A DNA stretch of 64,000 nt from Bryobacteraceae bacterium (GCA_029975915.1 JARKOC010000177.1:496001-560000), one strand, 5' to 3'; positions 35,347 through 43,996 are shown, counted from the stretch's first letter. Numbers and translations are program-made. The notes: generated by a model from the letters alone, not told the origin.

Positions 35347-37083
35347 ATGAAAAAATTCCTATTGGGCGTCCTCGCCGGCCTGATTCTGGCCGGCATGACC
35401 GTGGTTGTTTTGGCCTTCGCAGCGATGCGGCTCAGCCAGCGTGAGCCATCGCTGCCCGACCGGTTTGTGCTGAACGTCCGGATCGAGGGCTCGCTGGCCG
35501 AGGTGCAGACGACTTCGCCGCCGCTGCCGTCGATGGAAGAACAGGTGCCCCTCACCGTCCCGGAGATCTACTCTCTCTTCGAAAAAGCCGCCCAGGATCC
35601 CCGCGTGAAAGGTGTCTATTTGCGTCCTTCCGGGCTTGCCGCCGGATGGGCCAAGGTGGAGGAGATCAGGCGGGGTGTTGAACGTGTCCGCCGGGCCGGC
35701 AAGCCGGTGTATGCCTGGCTCCGGGCTCCGGGACTGAAGGAGTACTACATTGCGAGCGCGGCTGACAAGGCGTATCTCTCCCCCGAAGACCTGCTCGACG
35801 CCAAGGGCCTTCGCATCGAGGCCACCTACTTCAAGGGAGCGCTCGACAAACTGGGCGTGACCATGGAGGTCGAACACGCCGGCAAGTATAAGGACGCGGG
35901 TGACATCTTCACCCGCACGTCGATGAGTCCCGAGACGCGCGAAGCAATGAACTCAATCCTCGACGATTCCTACAACCGCATCCTGGCCGGGCTGGCCTCG
36001 GGCAGGAAGAAGACGCCGGAGCAGATCCGCGCGCTGTTGGACAATGGTCCCTTCCTGGCCCCCGTGGCCAAGAACGAAGGTCTGGTTGACGAGCTGAACT
36101 ATGAGCCTGCGGCGCGCAAAGCCCTCGTCGAAAAGACCGGCGTAGGCGAATCCGGCGTGGTCCGGGATCGCGCTTACCTCGCCTCCGGCTGGTCGCCCAA
36201 GTCCCAGGGCAAGCGCCGGCGCGTGGCGCTGCTGGTCGCCCAGGGCGACATCGTCCGCGCCGGGGCGGCATCTCCGTTCGGGGAGGATATGCTGCTCGAA
36301 CCCGGCGAAATGACTTCCCTCGCCCGGCAGATCGGTTCCGACCGTCTGATTGACGCCGTCGTGATCCGCATCGACTCGCCCGGCGGCGATGCCGTGGCTT
36401 CGGACGAAATCCTGGCCGCCATGAAGGAGCTTTCAAAAAAGAAACCAGTCGTCATCTCGATGTCTGACCTCGCCGCTTCCGGCGGCTACTACATGGCCAT
36501 GACAGGCGACCCGATCGTGGCCGAGGCCGGCACGTTGACCGGCTCCATCGGCGTGATATATGGCAAGCCGAACGTCAAGGGTCTCTACCAAAAGCTGGGC
36601 ATCTCCTCGGATTCCCTCACCCGCGGCAGGTTTGCCGGAATCGACTCAGCCGTCGAGCCTCTGTCGCCCGAAGGCCGCGCCAAATTGCGCGAGGGCGTCG
36701 AGTTCATTTACTCCGGCTTCCTGCGCAAGGTGGCCGAGGGACGGAAGAAGTCTGTGGACGAGATCGCGCCCAACGCGCAGGGAAGGGTCTGGCTCGGTTC
36801 GCAAGCTCGTGAACGGGGACTCGTCGATGAACTCGGCGGATTGTCCAAGGCGATCGAATTGGTTTCGGCCAAGGCAAAGTTCGGCAAGCAGGACACGGTG
36901 ATCATCACAACCTACCCGCGCAAAAAGTCGTTCTTTGAGCAACTGTTCGGCATGCAGGATTCCCGCTCAGCCACCGCGAATCCGGCCGCCGCCTGGCTGT
37001 TGGCCAACGCCCCGGCGGGGACGGCTGCCTGGCTGAACGGCGGCGTGTTGCGCGTCATTCCTTACTCAATCGATCTCCGGTGA
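35347..37083 (+). CDS. sppA: Signal peptide peptidase SppA, long type
   Basis: Membrane-anchored serine protease that breaks down cleaved signal peptides. An N-terminal anchor helix (LLGVLAGLILAGMTVVVLAF) precedes two related crotonase-like halves. The general-base lysine is in the first half (HAGKYKDAGD, K180) and the nucleophile serine in the second (DLAASGGYYMA, S378), as in the 67-kDa E. coli enzyme. The 578-residue length fits the long form. It begins 18 bases after the isomerase-like gene. Confidence 0.93.
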   Translation: MKKFLLGVLAGLILAGMTVVVLAFAAMRLSQREPSLPDRFVLNVRIEGSLAEVQTTSPPLPSMEEQVPLTVPEIYSLFEKAAQDPRVKGVYLRPSGLAAGWAKVEEIRRGVERVRRAGKPVYAWLRAPGLKEYYIASAADKAYLSPEDLLDAKGLRIEATYFKGALDKLGVTMEVEHAGKYKDAGDIFTRTSMSPETREAMNSILDDSYNRILAGLASGRKKTPEQIRALLDNGPFLAPVAKNEGLVDELNYEPAARKALVEKTGVGESGVVRDRAYLASGWSPKSQGKRRRVALLVAQGDIVRAGAASPFGEDMLLEPGEMTSLARQIGSDRLIDAVVIRIDSPGGDAVASDEILAAMKELSKKKPVVISMSDLAASGGYYMAMTGDPIVAEAGTLTGSIGVIYGKPNVKGLYQKLGISSDSLTRGRFAGIDSAVEPLSPEGRAKLREGVEFIYSGFLRKVAEGRKKSVDEIAPNAQGRVWLGSQARERGLVDELGGLSKAIELVSAKAKFGKQDTVIITTYPRKKSFFEQLFGMQDSRSATANPAAAWLLANAPAGTAAWLNGGVLRVIPYSIDLR

Positions 37084-37113
37084 AAGCGGCGCCGGCGAGC
37101 CTTTGCGTGAAAC

Positions 37114-37151
37114 AAAAAGGGCGCCCTGGACACTGATCAGGCCCAGGGCGC
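37114..37151 (-). terminator. Intrinsic terminator of the sigma factor gene
   Basis: On the minus strand a 9-bp stem (GCGCCCTGG / CCAGGGCGC) with a 13-base loop is followed by CCTTTTTG. It lies just past the sigma factor stop and between two convergent genes. Its GC core resembles the terminator at 5072-5101. Confidence 0.7.
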
Positions 37152-37206
37152 GTGACACGAGTGCTTCGCTTGCATTGGGATCGCATCTGGCGCTCGGCGC
37201 GCCGGG

Positions 37207-38274
37207 TCAGAAGAGGTTGCTTGAGGTGATTCCGGCTTGGTGTAAAGCGTTGGCCATCTTCTCGAGGGCCAGCTTGTGAATCTGTGAGACCCGGCTTTCG
37301 TTGATTCCCATCAACCCGCCGATCTCCTTCATTGTCATCTCGTTGGTGTAGTAAAGCGTCACCACCCGGCGGTACCGCTCGGGCAGCACTTCCATCGCGC
37401 CGTCAAGCTTCGACCGAAGCTGGCGCTTGGCGCACACCGAGTCCGGCAGCGAGTCGGGGCTGCAGGGGAAATCCGGCGCGGGCATGTCTTCCTGCTCGAC
37501 GGGACGCGAGGATGCGGAAATCAAACCCAGGTTGCGCAGATCCATGGCCATCTGCCGCCACCGGGCGACATCGACGCCCATCTTCTCGGCGATCTCGTCT
37601 TCGGTCGGGGTTCGCTGAAGGTTCGCGGAGAGCTCGCGTGTGGCCTGCTCGAACTGTTTGTGGCGGCGCCTCATGTCCCGCGAGGCCCAATCGAGTTGTC
37701 TCAGGCTGTCCAGGATGGCGCCCTTGATCCGGTGCTTGGCGTAACTCGAAAAGGCCACGTTTTTGTCTGGATCATACTTGGTCGCTGCGTCGAACAGCCC
37801 AAGGATGCCGGCGTGGACCAGGTCATCCAACTCGACGTGAACGGGCAGGCTATCGTGGACCCGCATGGCGATGACCTTCACCAGCGGTAGGTTCTCCATC
37901 ACCACCCGGTCCCGCCGGTCCAGCGGGCTTTCCATCGGCGCGGTCTTGGGCGTGCATTCCCGCGCGGGTGCGGCCGCGGTTGCTCTCGAAGCCATTCGTT
38001 TCTTCTTCCTTCCTGCGGCGCCCGTCCGGTCGCTTCTAACGAGAGACTCGGTGGTTCGGGCTAATTTGCCACCGCCGGATACTTCCTTGACGGTGGACAC
38101 CACAGGTAAGGCAATCGGTGCGCCATTCGTGCCAGGGGCTTCCTCAGCCACACGTTGACGCAACGCAAACGATAGACTTGCAAGGCTTTGTACGACATCC
38201 GCCGGCGTGGGTGGCCCGGCCTCCAAGACACAGCCCGCCCTGCCGGTTTCGGATTTCCGGCTCTGCTTTTCCAT
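37207..38274 (-). CDS. FliA/WhiG-type sigma factor (sigma-28 family)
   Basis: Group 3 alternative sigma factor. Region 2 is VHVELDDLVHAGILGLFDAATKYD and SSYAKHRIKGAILDSLR. Region 3 follows with LQRTPTEDEIAEKMG, and region 4 has LPERYRRVVTLYY and the helix-turn-helix EIGGLMGINESRVSQIH. The long frame gives 355 residues, about 95 more than usual. The ATG at 38274 has AGGGGAG close by, but the first 93 codons have weaker third-position GC. A second ATG at 37995, preceded by AAGGAAG, would give a standard 262-residue protein, so the true start is open. No flagellar or sporulation genes are near. Confidence 0.9.
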   Translation of the reverse strand: MEKQSRKSETGRAGCVLEAGPPTPADVVQSLASLSFALRQRVAEEAPGTNGAPIALPVVSTVKEVSGGGKLARTTESLVRSDRTGAAGRKKKRMASRATAAAPARECTPKTAPMESPLDRRDRVVMENLPLVKVIAMRVHDSLPVHVELDDLVHAGILGLFDAATKYDPDKNVAFSSYAKHRIKGAILDSLRQLDWASRDMRRRHKQFEQATRELSANLQRTPTEDEIAEKMGVDVARWRQMAMDLRNLGLISASSRPVEQEDMPAPDFPCSPDSLPDSVCAKRQLRSKLDGAMEVLPERYRRVVTLYYTNEMTMKEIGGLMGINESRVSQIHKLALEKMANALHQAGITSSNLF

Positions 38275-38505
38275 TCTGGCTCCCCTCTCGCCGACTACTC
38301 ATTCACAGTGGAACAGACCGTCTCAAAACGGTACAAATTTGCTTCTGCACATCGAGCGGCTTACTTGGAACCACTCTTCTCTTCGGCTGATCGTATCGCG
38401 TGCATGAGGAGTTTCCACTAGACTGTCGGCCCGATTTGACCGGAGAAAAGCACTGACACTGAGCTGAGACCTTAGAACGGAACTAAGGACTGCGCCTGAT
38501 TAGGT
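38275..38505. other. Intergenic region between two minus-strand genes
   Basis: No gene is seen in these 231 bases. A 6-bp stem with a 7-base loop (CCTTAG 38470-38475 / CTAAGG 38483-38488) lies just past the end of the lipid A operon and may be a weak terminator. The sigma factor promoter should lie in this gap but is not obvious. Confidence 0.4.
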
Positions 38506-38658
38506 TTAATGGTCGCGCTTGGCCGCAATCCAGCTCTTTACGGCGAGGGCTGCCATCAGAATCAGGACGAAAGCCAGATACTTGCCGTCCAAGGTCAGAG
38601 CAGCCATCACGGACAATGCAGCGTAGCCAGTCAGAGCGCGGTTGAGGCGGTGTCGCAT
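38506..38658 (-). CDS. Small membrane protein (50 residues)
   Basis: A short gene that simple length cut-offs would miss. It encodes 50 residues starting MRHRLNRALTGYAALS, then two short hydrophobic stretches around GKYLAFVLILMAALAV, and ends IAAKRDH. AAGGA lies 6 bases before the ATG. It begins 17 bases after the TonB-like gene stop on the same strand, so it is probably the last gene of the fabZ-lpxA-lpxI operon. The positive-inside pattern fits one or two membrane helices. I do not know a function. Confidence 0.72.
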   Translation of the reverse strand: MRHRLNRALTGYAALSVMAALTLDGKYLAFVLILMAALAVKSWIAAKRDH

Positions 38659-38675
38659 CCGGATCCTTGGTCGTT

Positions 38676-39746
38676 CTACTTTGATGGCATGTTGTAGCTG
38701 AATACCAGTTGCAGCCGGATCTCGGTCCCCTTGAACTCGGCCGGCAACGGCGGGAACGGGACCGAGGCGCTGACGCCAGCCACGGCGGCGCGGTCCAGCG
38801 CCTGCGTCCCGGCAGGCACGGCGATGACCAGCTTGGGCACCTGCCCTTGCCGGTTGACCGAAAACTGGACGACAGACCTCCCGCGCTGGCCCATGCGGGC
38901 GCTCTCCGGGAACACGGCCAACCAGTTGCGCTTCACCGCGGCCAGCACCTGCGTCATGTATGGCCTGAAGTCGACTCCTTGCGGATCGCTCAGCAACTGC
39001 AATGCGCTGCCCGGCCGGCCTGGCGAAGGGCTTTGCCGCATCATTTCGGAGAGACTGGGGCTGTCGAACACCCCGGCGTCGCCCACCACCTGGCCCGCTC
39101 CGCCGGCGCCGCGTCCCATCGGTTTCACTACGTCGTCCACGGTCAGGCGCGGCCTGCTGGCTGTCCCGGATTCGGACCCGCTCGCGGTCCCTGGCGGCGG
39201 CCCCACCTGCTCGAAGGCCAGCTTAGGCCTCTCTGGAACTGGAGCTGCCAGGCTGGGAGGCGGCGCCGCCGGCAATGAGGACACGCCTTGGGCCGGGAGT
39301 TCGATCCGCGGCGCATCCACCCGCAATTGCTCATTTGGCGATCCAGGCGGCAAGGTCAACCGCGCTAGAGGCTTGGGGGGCGGCGGCGCTCCGGGGGGTG
39401 CGGATTCCATGCCGGGTCTCGGCAGCAGTCCTTCCAGGTTCACTTCGGTTACCGGTTTGCCCCTTTGCGGCTCCCTTTGGGTAAGTTGGAAGTCCCGCAC
39501 CATCTCTGGCGGCGGAGCGACCAGCGGCGTAATGCTGCGGCCTTCCGCGACAATCCGTGGCCCGGAGTCGTAAGTGGACGCGCCAGCTGGAATCAGCGCC
39601 AGAACTGAGATCGCCAGGAACTCGGCCGCTGCCGCGCCCGTGTACGCGATGGCCCGACGGCGCCTGGAATCCGCGTCGTCGAAGTCCAACAGCAGTTGGA
39701 TCTCACTCTGGTCGTTGTGCCAGTATCTTTTGAAATCCTGAAGCAT
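38676..39746 (-). CDS. TonB-like protein with proline-rich linker
   Basis: A 356-residue protein with a cytoplasmic start (about 1-34, FKRYWHNDQSEIQLLLDFDDADSRRR), one membrane helix (about 36-53), a Pro-rich periplasmic stretch (about 70-190) and a C-terminal TonB-type domain. In that domain the segments YMTQVLAAVKRNWLAVFPESAR, RSVVQFSVNRQGQVPKLVI and ALDRAAVAGVSASVPFPPLP are characteristic. TonB proteins pass energy to outer-membrane receptors, but many TonB-C proteins serve other envelope roles. No ExbB/ExbD or receptor genes are nearby. It is fifth in the lipid A operon, 26 bases after the oxidoreductase gene. Confidence 0.85.
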   Translation of the reverse strand: MLQDFKRYWHNDQSEIQLLLDFDDADSRRRRAIAYTGAAAAEFLAISVLALIPAGASTYDSGPRIVAEGRSITPLVAPPPEMVRDFQLTQREPQRGKPVTEVNLEGLLPRPGMESAPPGAPPPPKPLARLTLPPGSPNEQLRVDAPRIELPAQGVSSLPAAPPPSLAAPVPERPKLAFEQVGPPPGTASGSESGTASRPRLTVDDVVKPMGRGAGGAGQVVGDAGVFDSPSLSEMMRQSPSPGRPGSALQLLSDPQGVDFRPYMTQVLAAVKRNWLAVFPESARMGQRGRSVVQFSVNRQGQVPKLVIAVPAGTQALDRAAVAGVSASVPFPPLPAEFKGTEIRLQLVFSYNMPSK

Positions 39747-39772
39747 CAGTCGGAGCCGTCTTTAGTTGTGTC

Positions 39773-40735
39773 CTACTCCTGTTGGACGAGCGTACGCGTC
39801 ACCAGGCTTGCGTGTTCCTCAATCTTCCCCATGATTTGGTGAGCCAGGTCGAGAGCCCGCGCCGCGGCGATGCCATCGACAACCGGCGCCTCGCGGCTTG
39901 CGACGCAGTCCAGGAAGGAAGCGAATTGACGGGCGAGCGGCTCGCCCTGCTCCACCTTCTGCGGCTCGATCTTCACCTGCCTGTCCGCTCCCACCGAAAT
40001 CGCCACGCAGTCGCGCCTCGCGTAGTCGACCGAAATGTACTGCCGGGGCTGAAACAGCCGGAGTTTCCTGACCCTCTCGGTCGAAACCCGGCTGGCTGTC
40101 AGATTGGCGATCACGCCGCCGGAAAAAGCCAGCCGCACGTTGGCGATATCCACCCGGTCGGACAAAACCGAAATCCCCGCGGCGCGGACCTCCTCCGGCA
40201 TCGTCTTTGTCAACGACAAAACGATGTCGAGGTCGTGGATCATCAGGTCGGCCACCACATCCACGTCCAGGCTGCGCGGCGTGAAGATGCTCAGCCGGTG
40301 AATCTCGAAAAATAATGGCCTGTTGACGATCCTGCCCAATGCCTCCACGGCCGGGTTGAACCGCTCCAGGTGGCCAACCTGGAGAATCCGGGCCCGCGAC
40401 GACGCCATCGAGACCATTTGCCTGGCCTGCTCCGTCGTAACGGCGATCGGTTTTTCGACCAGCACATCCAATCCACGATCCATCAACCGGCATGCGACTT
40501 CCTGATGGCTGGTTGTCGGCGTTGCCACGATGGCCGCCACAGCCGATCCACAAACCTCGTCCAGCGACGCGTAGGCCGGGCAGCCGGACTCCGCCGCCGC
40601 CGCTTGGCAACGTTTCGGGTCGGCATCGTAAACTCCGGCCAGTTCAGCCCGACCCGATTCGCGGATCACGCGCAAATGGTTGCGCCCAAATGCTCCGGCG
40701 CCAACCACTGCGACGCGCGGCCGTGTTTCACTCAT
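39773..40735 (-). CDS. Gfo/Idh/MocA oxidoreductase in the lipid A operon
   Basis: NAD(P)-dependent sugar oxidoreductase of 320 residues. The Rossmann motif is VVGAGAFGRNH (10-20) and the family EKP motif is at 94-96. The C-terminal alpha/beta domain carries LMIHDLDIVLSL, where a conserved His often helps catalysis. Unlike the other family members in this window it has no export signal, so it should act on a cytoplasmic nucleotide sugar or similar. It starts 4 bases after lpxI. By position I infer a GnnA-like role (oxidation of UDP-GlcNAc at C3 for amide-linked lipid A), but no GnnB aminotransferase is adjacent. Confidence 0.87.
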   Translation of the reverse strand: MSETRPRVAVVGAGAFGRNHLRVIRESGRAELAGVYDADPKRCQAAAAESGCPAYASLDEVCGSAVAAIVATPTTSHQEVACRLMDRGLDVLVEKPIAVTTEQARQMVSMASSRARILQVGHLERFNPAVEALGRIVNRPLFFEIHRLSIFTPRSLDVDVVADLMIHDLDIVLSLTKTMPEEVRAAGISVLSDRVDIANVRLAFSGGVIANLTASRVSTERVRKLRLFQPRQYISVDYARRDCVAISVGADRQVKIEPQKVEQGEPLARQFASFLDCVASREAPVVDGIAAARALDLAHQIMGKIEEHASLVTRTLVQQE

Positions 40736-40739
40736 GTTT

Positions 40740-41561
40740 CTATTGTCTGTCTTCGGCGGCCTTCATGCCGATCACACTGATGTTGGACTGCCGGGCCAGC
40801 GACAGCATTTCGTCTCGATCAAGCAGGAGCGTCCGGCCGGCATCAACGGCCAGAGCGGTCGTGCCGGTCTCCACCATCACCTGAATGGTGCCCGGACCCG
40901 CCACCGGAACATCGAAGAGCAGATGCGCCCGCCTGCCCGACGCCTTGACCAAACGAAGCGGCCGGCCGTTCACCAGTTTCGCCGCCCGCCGCAGCATCTC
41001 ATCTGTTCCTTCCATCGCTTCCAGCGCCACGCAGGCCCGCTCGCTCACCGCCACACTTTGGCCCAGGTCGAAACCTGACAACGCCGCCGCCACGCGCCGG
41101 CCGTAGTCGATGTCCTTCATTTCGTCTTCAGTCGGCTTGCGCGGTGTGATCACGCCTTCCCCGGCGAGAAGCGGCTTCAACAGCATCGTCGAATCCACCA
41201 GTTCGATTCCCTCGCTTGCCAGTTCCGCCTGCACGCCGCCGATCAGCGCGTCCGTGTTGCGCGACGGCAGAGACATCAGCAGTTTGAACAGCCGCCAATC
41301 GGGCTTGAGCGAACTGAACAGCGAGACATGCTTCACCTGGCCTGCCATCAATACCTGGTTGATCTTCTCCTGATGCAGGATGTCGATGAGCTTGCCCAGT
41401 TCGGCGATGGAGATCCAATGGCAGGACGCGCCGAGGGATTCCACCTCGGGCGGAGCGTTGTCCTTGACGGCGACCACCACCACTTCGTGGCCCAGTTTCC
41501 GCGCCGTCTCCAGTGCAAGCACCGGAAACCGGCCCGATCCGGCGATGACCGCGTATCTCAC
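40740..41561 (-). CDS. lpxI: UDP-2,3-diacylglucosamine pyrophosphatase LpxI
   Basis: LpxI hydrolyses UDP-2,3-diacylglucosamine to lipid X and UMP and replaces LpxH in many bacteria. The protein (273 residues) shows the family features: IAGSGRFPVLALETARKLGHEV at the start, MAGQVKHVSLF, a central LLAGEGVITPRKPTEDE and a C-terminal region with LFDVPVAGPGTIQVMVETGTTALAVDAGRTLLLD. It starts with GTG, overlapping the lpxA stop by three bases as GTGA. Confidence 0.92.
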   Translation of the reverse strand: MRYAVIAGSGRFPVLALETARKLGHEVVVVAVKDNAPPEVESLGASCHWISIAELGKLIDILHQEKINQVLMAGQVKHVSLFSSLKPDWRLFKLLMSLPSRNTDALIGGVQAELASEGIELVDSTMLLKPLLAGEGVITPRKPTEDEMKDIDYGRRVAAALSGFDLGQSVAVSERACVALEAMEGTDEMLRRAAKLVNGRPLRLVKASGRRAHLLFDVPVAGPGTIQVMVETGTTALAVDAGRTLLLDRDEMLSLARQSNISVIGMKAAEDRQ

Positions 41562-42334
41562 TTGATGATCCCGCGCTTGGCCAAAGCGATGAACTCCAGC
41601 AACTCCTCCACCTCGGGCGTCACCGGGCCCTCGGCCCGGATCTGCTCGATCGCCTGCGACGTATTCAGTTCATCGCTGCCAAGCAGTCTGAATGCCTTCT
41701 GCAAGGCGTCCACAGCCTCGGACGAAAACTCACGGCGTTTCAGGCCGACTTTGTTGGCTCCATAAACCTTCGAATCGCGCGGCGTCACCGTCATCGAATA
41801 CGGAAGCACGTCTCGCGTGACCACGCTATACCCGCCCACGAACGAATGCCGCCCGACCCGGCAGAACTGATGCACGCCCGAAAACGCCTCGACGATCGCC
41901 CAGTCCTCGATCGTCACGTGGCCGGCCAGCGTAGTGGCGTTGCCCAGGATGCAGTGGCTGCCAACATCGGCATCGTGAGCGATGTGGCAATAAGCCATCA
42001 GCAGGTTGTCGCTGCCGATGCGCGTCACGCCCCCGCCGCCCTCGGTGCCCCGGTGGATGGTCACGAATTCCCGGATCTTGTTGCGGTCGCCGATCCGGGT
42101 TTCTGTGCGCTCACCGTGATACTTCAAATCCTGCGATGCAACGCCAACCGACGAAAAAGGATAGAAAAGGTTGTCTTCTCCGATGCTGGTCGGACCCTCG
42201 ATGAAGATGTTGCCCATCAATCGCGTGCGCGCGGCGATGCGGACTTCGGCGCCGATGACGCAATACGGTCCAACCTCGACTGTGGGATGGAGTTCCGCCC
42301 CCGGATCAACGATCGCCGTGGGATGGATCGCCAT
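41558..42334 (-). CDS. lpxA: UDP-N-acetylglucosamine acyltransferase LpxA
   Basis: First committed step of lipid A synthesis: transfer of an R-3-hydroxyacyl group from acyl carrier protein to UDP-GlcNAc. A left-handed beta helix of hexapeptide repeats runs through residues 1-190 (IHPTAIVDPGAELHPTVEVGPYCVIG at its start is typical). The catalytic-region histidine is in MAYCHIAHDADVG. The C-terminal helical domain ends in LLEFIALAKRGIIK. The length of 258 residues is standard. It is three bases downstream of fabZ and overlaps lpxI. Confidence 0.96.
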   Translation of the reverse strand: MAIHPTAIVDPGAELHPTVEVGPYCVIGAEVRIAARTRLMGNIFIEGPTSIGEDNLFYPFSSVGVASQDLKYHGERTETRIGDRNKIREFVTIHRGTEGGGGVTRIGSDNLLMAYCHIAHDADVGSHCILGNATTLAGHVTIEDWAIVEAFSGVHQFCRVGRHSFVGGYSVVTRDVLPYSMTVTPRDSKVYGANKVGLKRREFSSEAVDALQKAFRLLGSDELNTSQAIEQIRAEGPVTPEVEELLEFIALAKRGIIK

Positions 42335-42337
42335 GCT

Positions 42338-42799
42338 CTATCCTTGTGGCGTTTCGCTTTGGGTGGGAAGATCGACGATCTTGCACATCACCACGGCTTC
42401 GGCCACAATTTGGCCGTCCACCAGCGCCGTGCCCTGCATCTTCACGATCGTCGCCTTGCGTTTGAGGGTCTTCAACTCCATCCGCAGCACATCGCCCGGC
42501 AGCACAGGCTTGCGGAACTTGGCCTCTTCGATGGCCGCGAAAAGAACCAGTTTAGTCTTGCGGTCTTCGAGTTCCTTGAGCACCAGAATGCCGCCGACCT
42601 GCGCCATGGCTTCGACGATCAGCACGCCCGGCATCACCGGGTACTCGGGGAAGTGTCCCTGAAAGAAAGGCTCGTTGGATGTGACGTTCTTGATGCCGAC
42701 GATCGAATCGGGACCGATTTCGACGATCCTATCCACCATCAGCATTGGGTAGCGGTGAGGCAGGATGTCGCGGATGTCGATGTTTTCAAGTTGTTGCAT
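42338..42799 (-). CDS. fabZ: 3-hydroxyacyl-ACP dehydratase FabZ
   Basis: Dehydrates 3-hydroxyacyl-ACP in fatty acid elongation; it competes with LpxA for the same substrate, and the two genes are often adjacent. The hot-dog fold has the catalytic pair H49 (FFQGHFPEYPVMPG) and E63 (IVEAMAQ). The length of 153 residues is normal. It opens the six-gene lipid A operon. No ribosome-binding site is visible, and the possible promoter leaves a leader of only a few bases. Confidence 0.95.
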   Translation of the reverse strand: MQQLENIDIRDILPHRYPMLMVDRIVEIGPDSIVGIKNVTSNEPFFQGHFPEYPVMPGVLIVEAMAQVGGILVLKELEDRKTKLVLFAAIEEAKFRKPVLPGDVLRMELKTLKRKATIVKMQGTALVDGQIVAEAVVMCKIVDLPTQSETPQG

Positions 42800-42810
42800 G
42801 GAAACCAGCT

Positions 42811-42840
42811 ATTCTAACAAACGATGCATCCCATTCTGAA
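42811..42840 (-). promoter_or_regulatory. Candidate promoter of the lipid A operon
   Basis: On the minus strand TTCAGA (42840-42835) and TAGAAT (42816-42811) are 18 bases apart. The gap to the divergent peptidase gene is only 24 bases, so the -35 element would lie inside that gene. Transcription would begin about 5 bases before the fabZ ATG, implying an almost leaderless message. Confidence 0.35.
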
Positions 42841-43981
42841 CCACATCGCCCTCCGGCACGAGGAGACCGTGGACCTCATCCGGCAAATGGTCTGCTGCGA
42901 ATCTCCGTCCAGTTCGCCGCCAGCGTTGGCTGTCATGGCCGATCTGACGGTCGAACTGACGCGTGACATCGCCACCGCCAAAACCGTCAATTGCGGGCCC
43001 GGCGGCTCCAAGGCGCTGATGCTCGATTTCAATCTGCCGGGGCCCAAGCGGAAGTCTGGCGCAGGCATCCTGGGGCTGGGCCATATCGACACAGTCTGGC
43101 CGGTGGGAACGCTGAAAACCATGCCGTTCCGCCGCCAGGATGGCCGGCTTTGGGGACCGGGCGTCTTTGACATGAAGGGCGGAGTTGCCTTCTTCATCCA
43201 GGCGATGCGCGCGTTGCGCGACCTCGACATGGCCGTGAAGCGGCCCGTCCGGATGTGGCTTGTCCCGGACGAAGAGACAGGGAGCGAGGCGTCCAGGGCC
43301 ATGACCGAAAAGCACGCCAAGGCTCACTCCGTGGTCCTGGTGATGGAGCCTGCCATGGGATTGCAGGGCGACCTCAAAACCGCCCGGAAAGGCGTCGGCG
43401 TCTACACCATCAAGGCTCACGGCGTGGCGGCTCACGCGGGCGTCGATTTCGCGGCCGGCGCCAGCGCCATCACCGAGATCGCCCGCCAAATCGTCCGCAT
43501 CTCCTCGTTCTGCGACTTGAAGAAGGGACTGACTCTGAATCCGGGCTCGGTTTCGGGCGGCGGCCCCCACAACGTTGTCGCCAGCCTTGCCACCACCGAG
43601 ATCGACGTCCGCGTCAGGCGCGTCCGGGACTTCCAGGCGCTTGACCGCAAGATCCAGAAACTGAAGGTGGACGATCCGCGCTGCTCGCTGACCATCGAAG
43701 GCGGGCTCAACCGCCCGCCGATGGAGCGCACCCCGGCCATTGCCGGTCTTTTCCGGCTGGCGAAACAGATCGCCCGCCGCGATCTGGGCATTGCCCTGGG
43801 CGAGGCGGAAACCGGCGGAGGATCGGATGGCAACTTTACGGCCGGCGCCGGCGTGCCCACGCTCGACGGCCTTGGCACGGTTGGTGAAGGCGCCCATGCG
43901 CCGCACGAGTCCATCATCGAGGACCGGATCGACGGCCGCATCGCCCTTGCCGCCCTGCTGGTTCATCATTTGGGACAATAG
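42824..43981 (+). CDS. M20-family metallopeptidase (carboxypeptidase G2-like)
   Basis: Zinc-dependent peptidase of 385 residues. The metal ligands are visible: GHIDTVWP (His, then the Asp-containing loop), GVFDMKGG (bridging Asp), VPDEETGS (catalytic Glu pair) and the closing HAPHES (last His). A dimerisation domain spans about 180-295. The best resemblance is to glutamate carboxypeptidases that release C-terminal glutamate. There is no signal peptide. The substrate is unknown. It shares a 24-base divergent gap with fabZ and is 15 bases before psd. Confidence 0.87.
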   Translation: MHPILNHIALRHEETVDLIRQMVCCESPSSSPPALAVMADLTVELTRDIATAKTVNCGPGGSKALMLDFNLPGPKRKSGAGILGLGHIDTVWPVGTLKTMPFRRQDGRLWGPGVFDMKGGVAFFIQAMRALRDLDMAVKRPVRMWLVPDEETGSEASRAMTEKHAKAHSVVLVMEPAMGLQGDLKTARKGVGVYTIKAHGVAAHAGVDFAAGASAITEIARQIVRISSFCDLKKGLTLNPGSVSGGGPHNVVASLATTEIDVRVRRVRDFQALDRKIQKLKVDDPRCSLTIEGGLNRPPMERTPAIAGLFRLAKQIARRDLGIALGEAETGGGSDGNFTAGAGVPTLDGLGTVGEGAHAPHESIIEDRIDGRIALAALLVHHLGQ

Positions 43982-43996
43982 GAAGTTAGGATTGCG

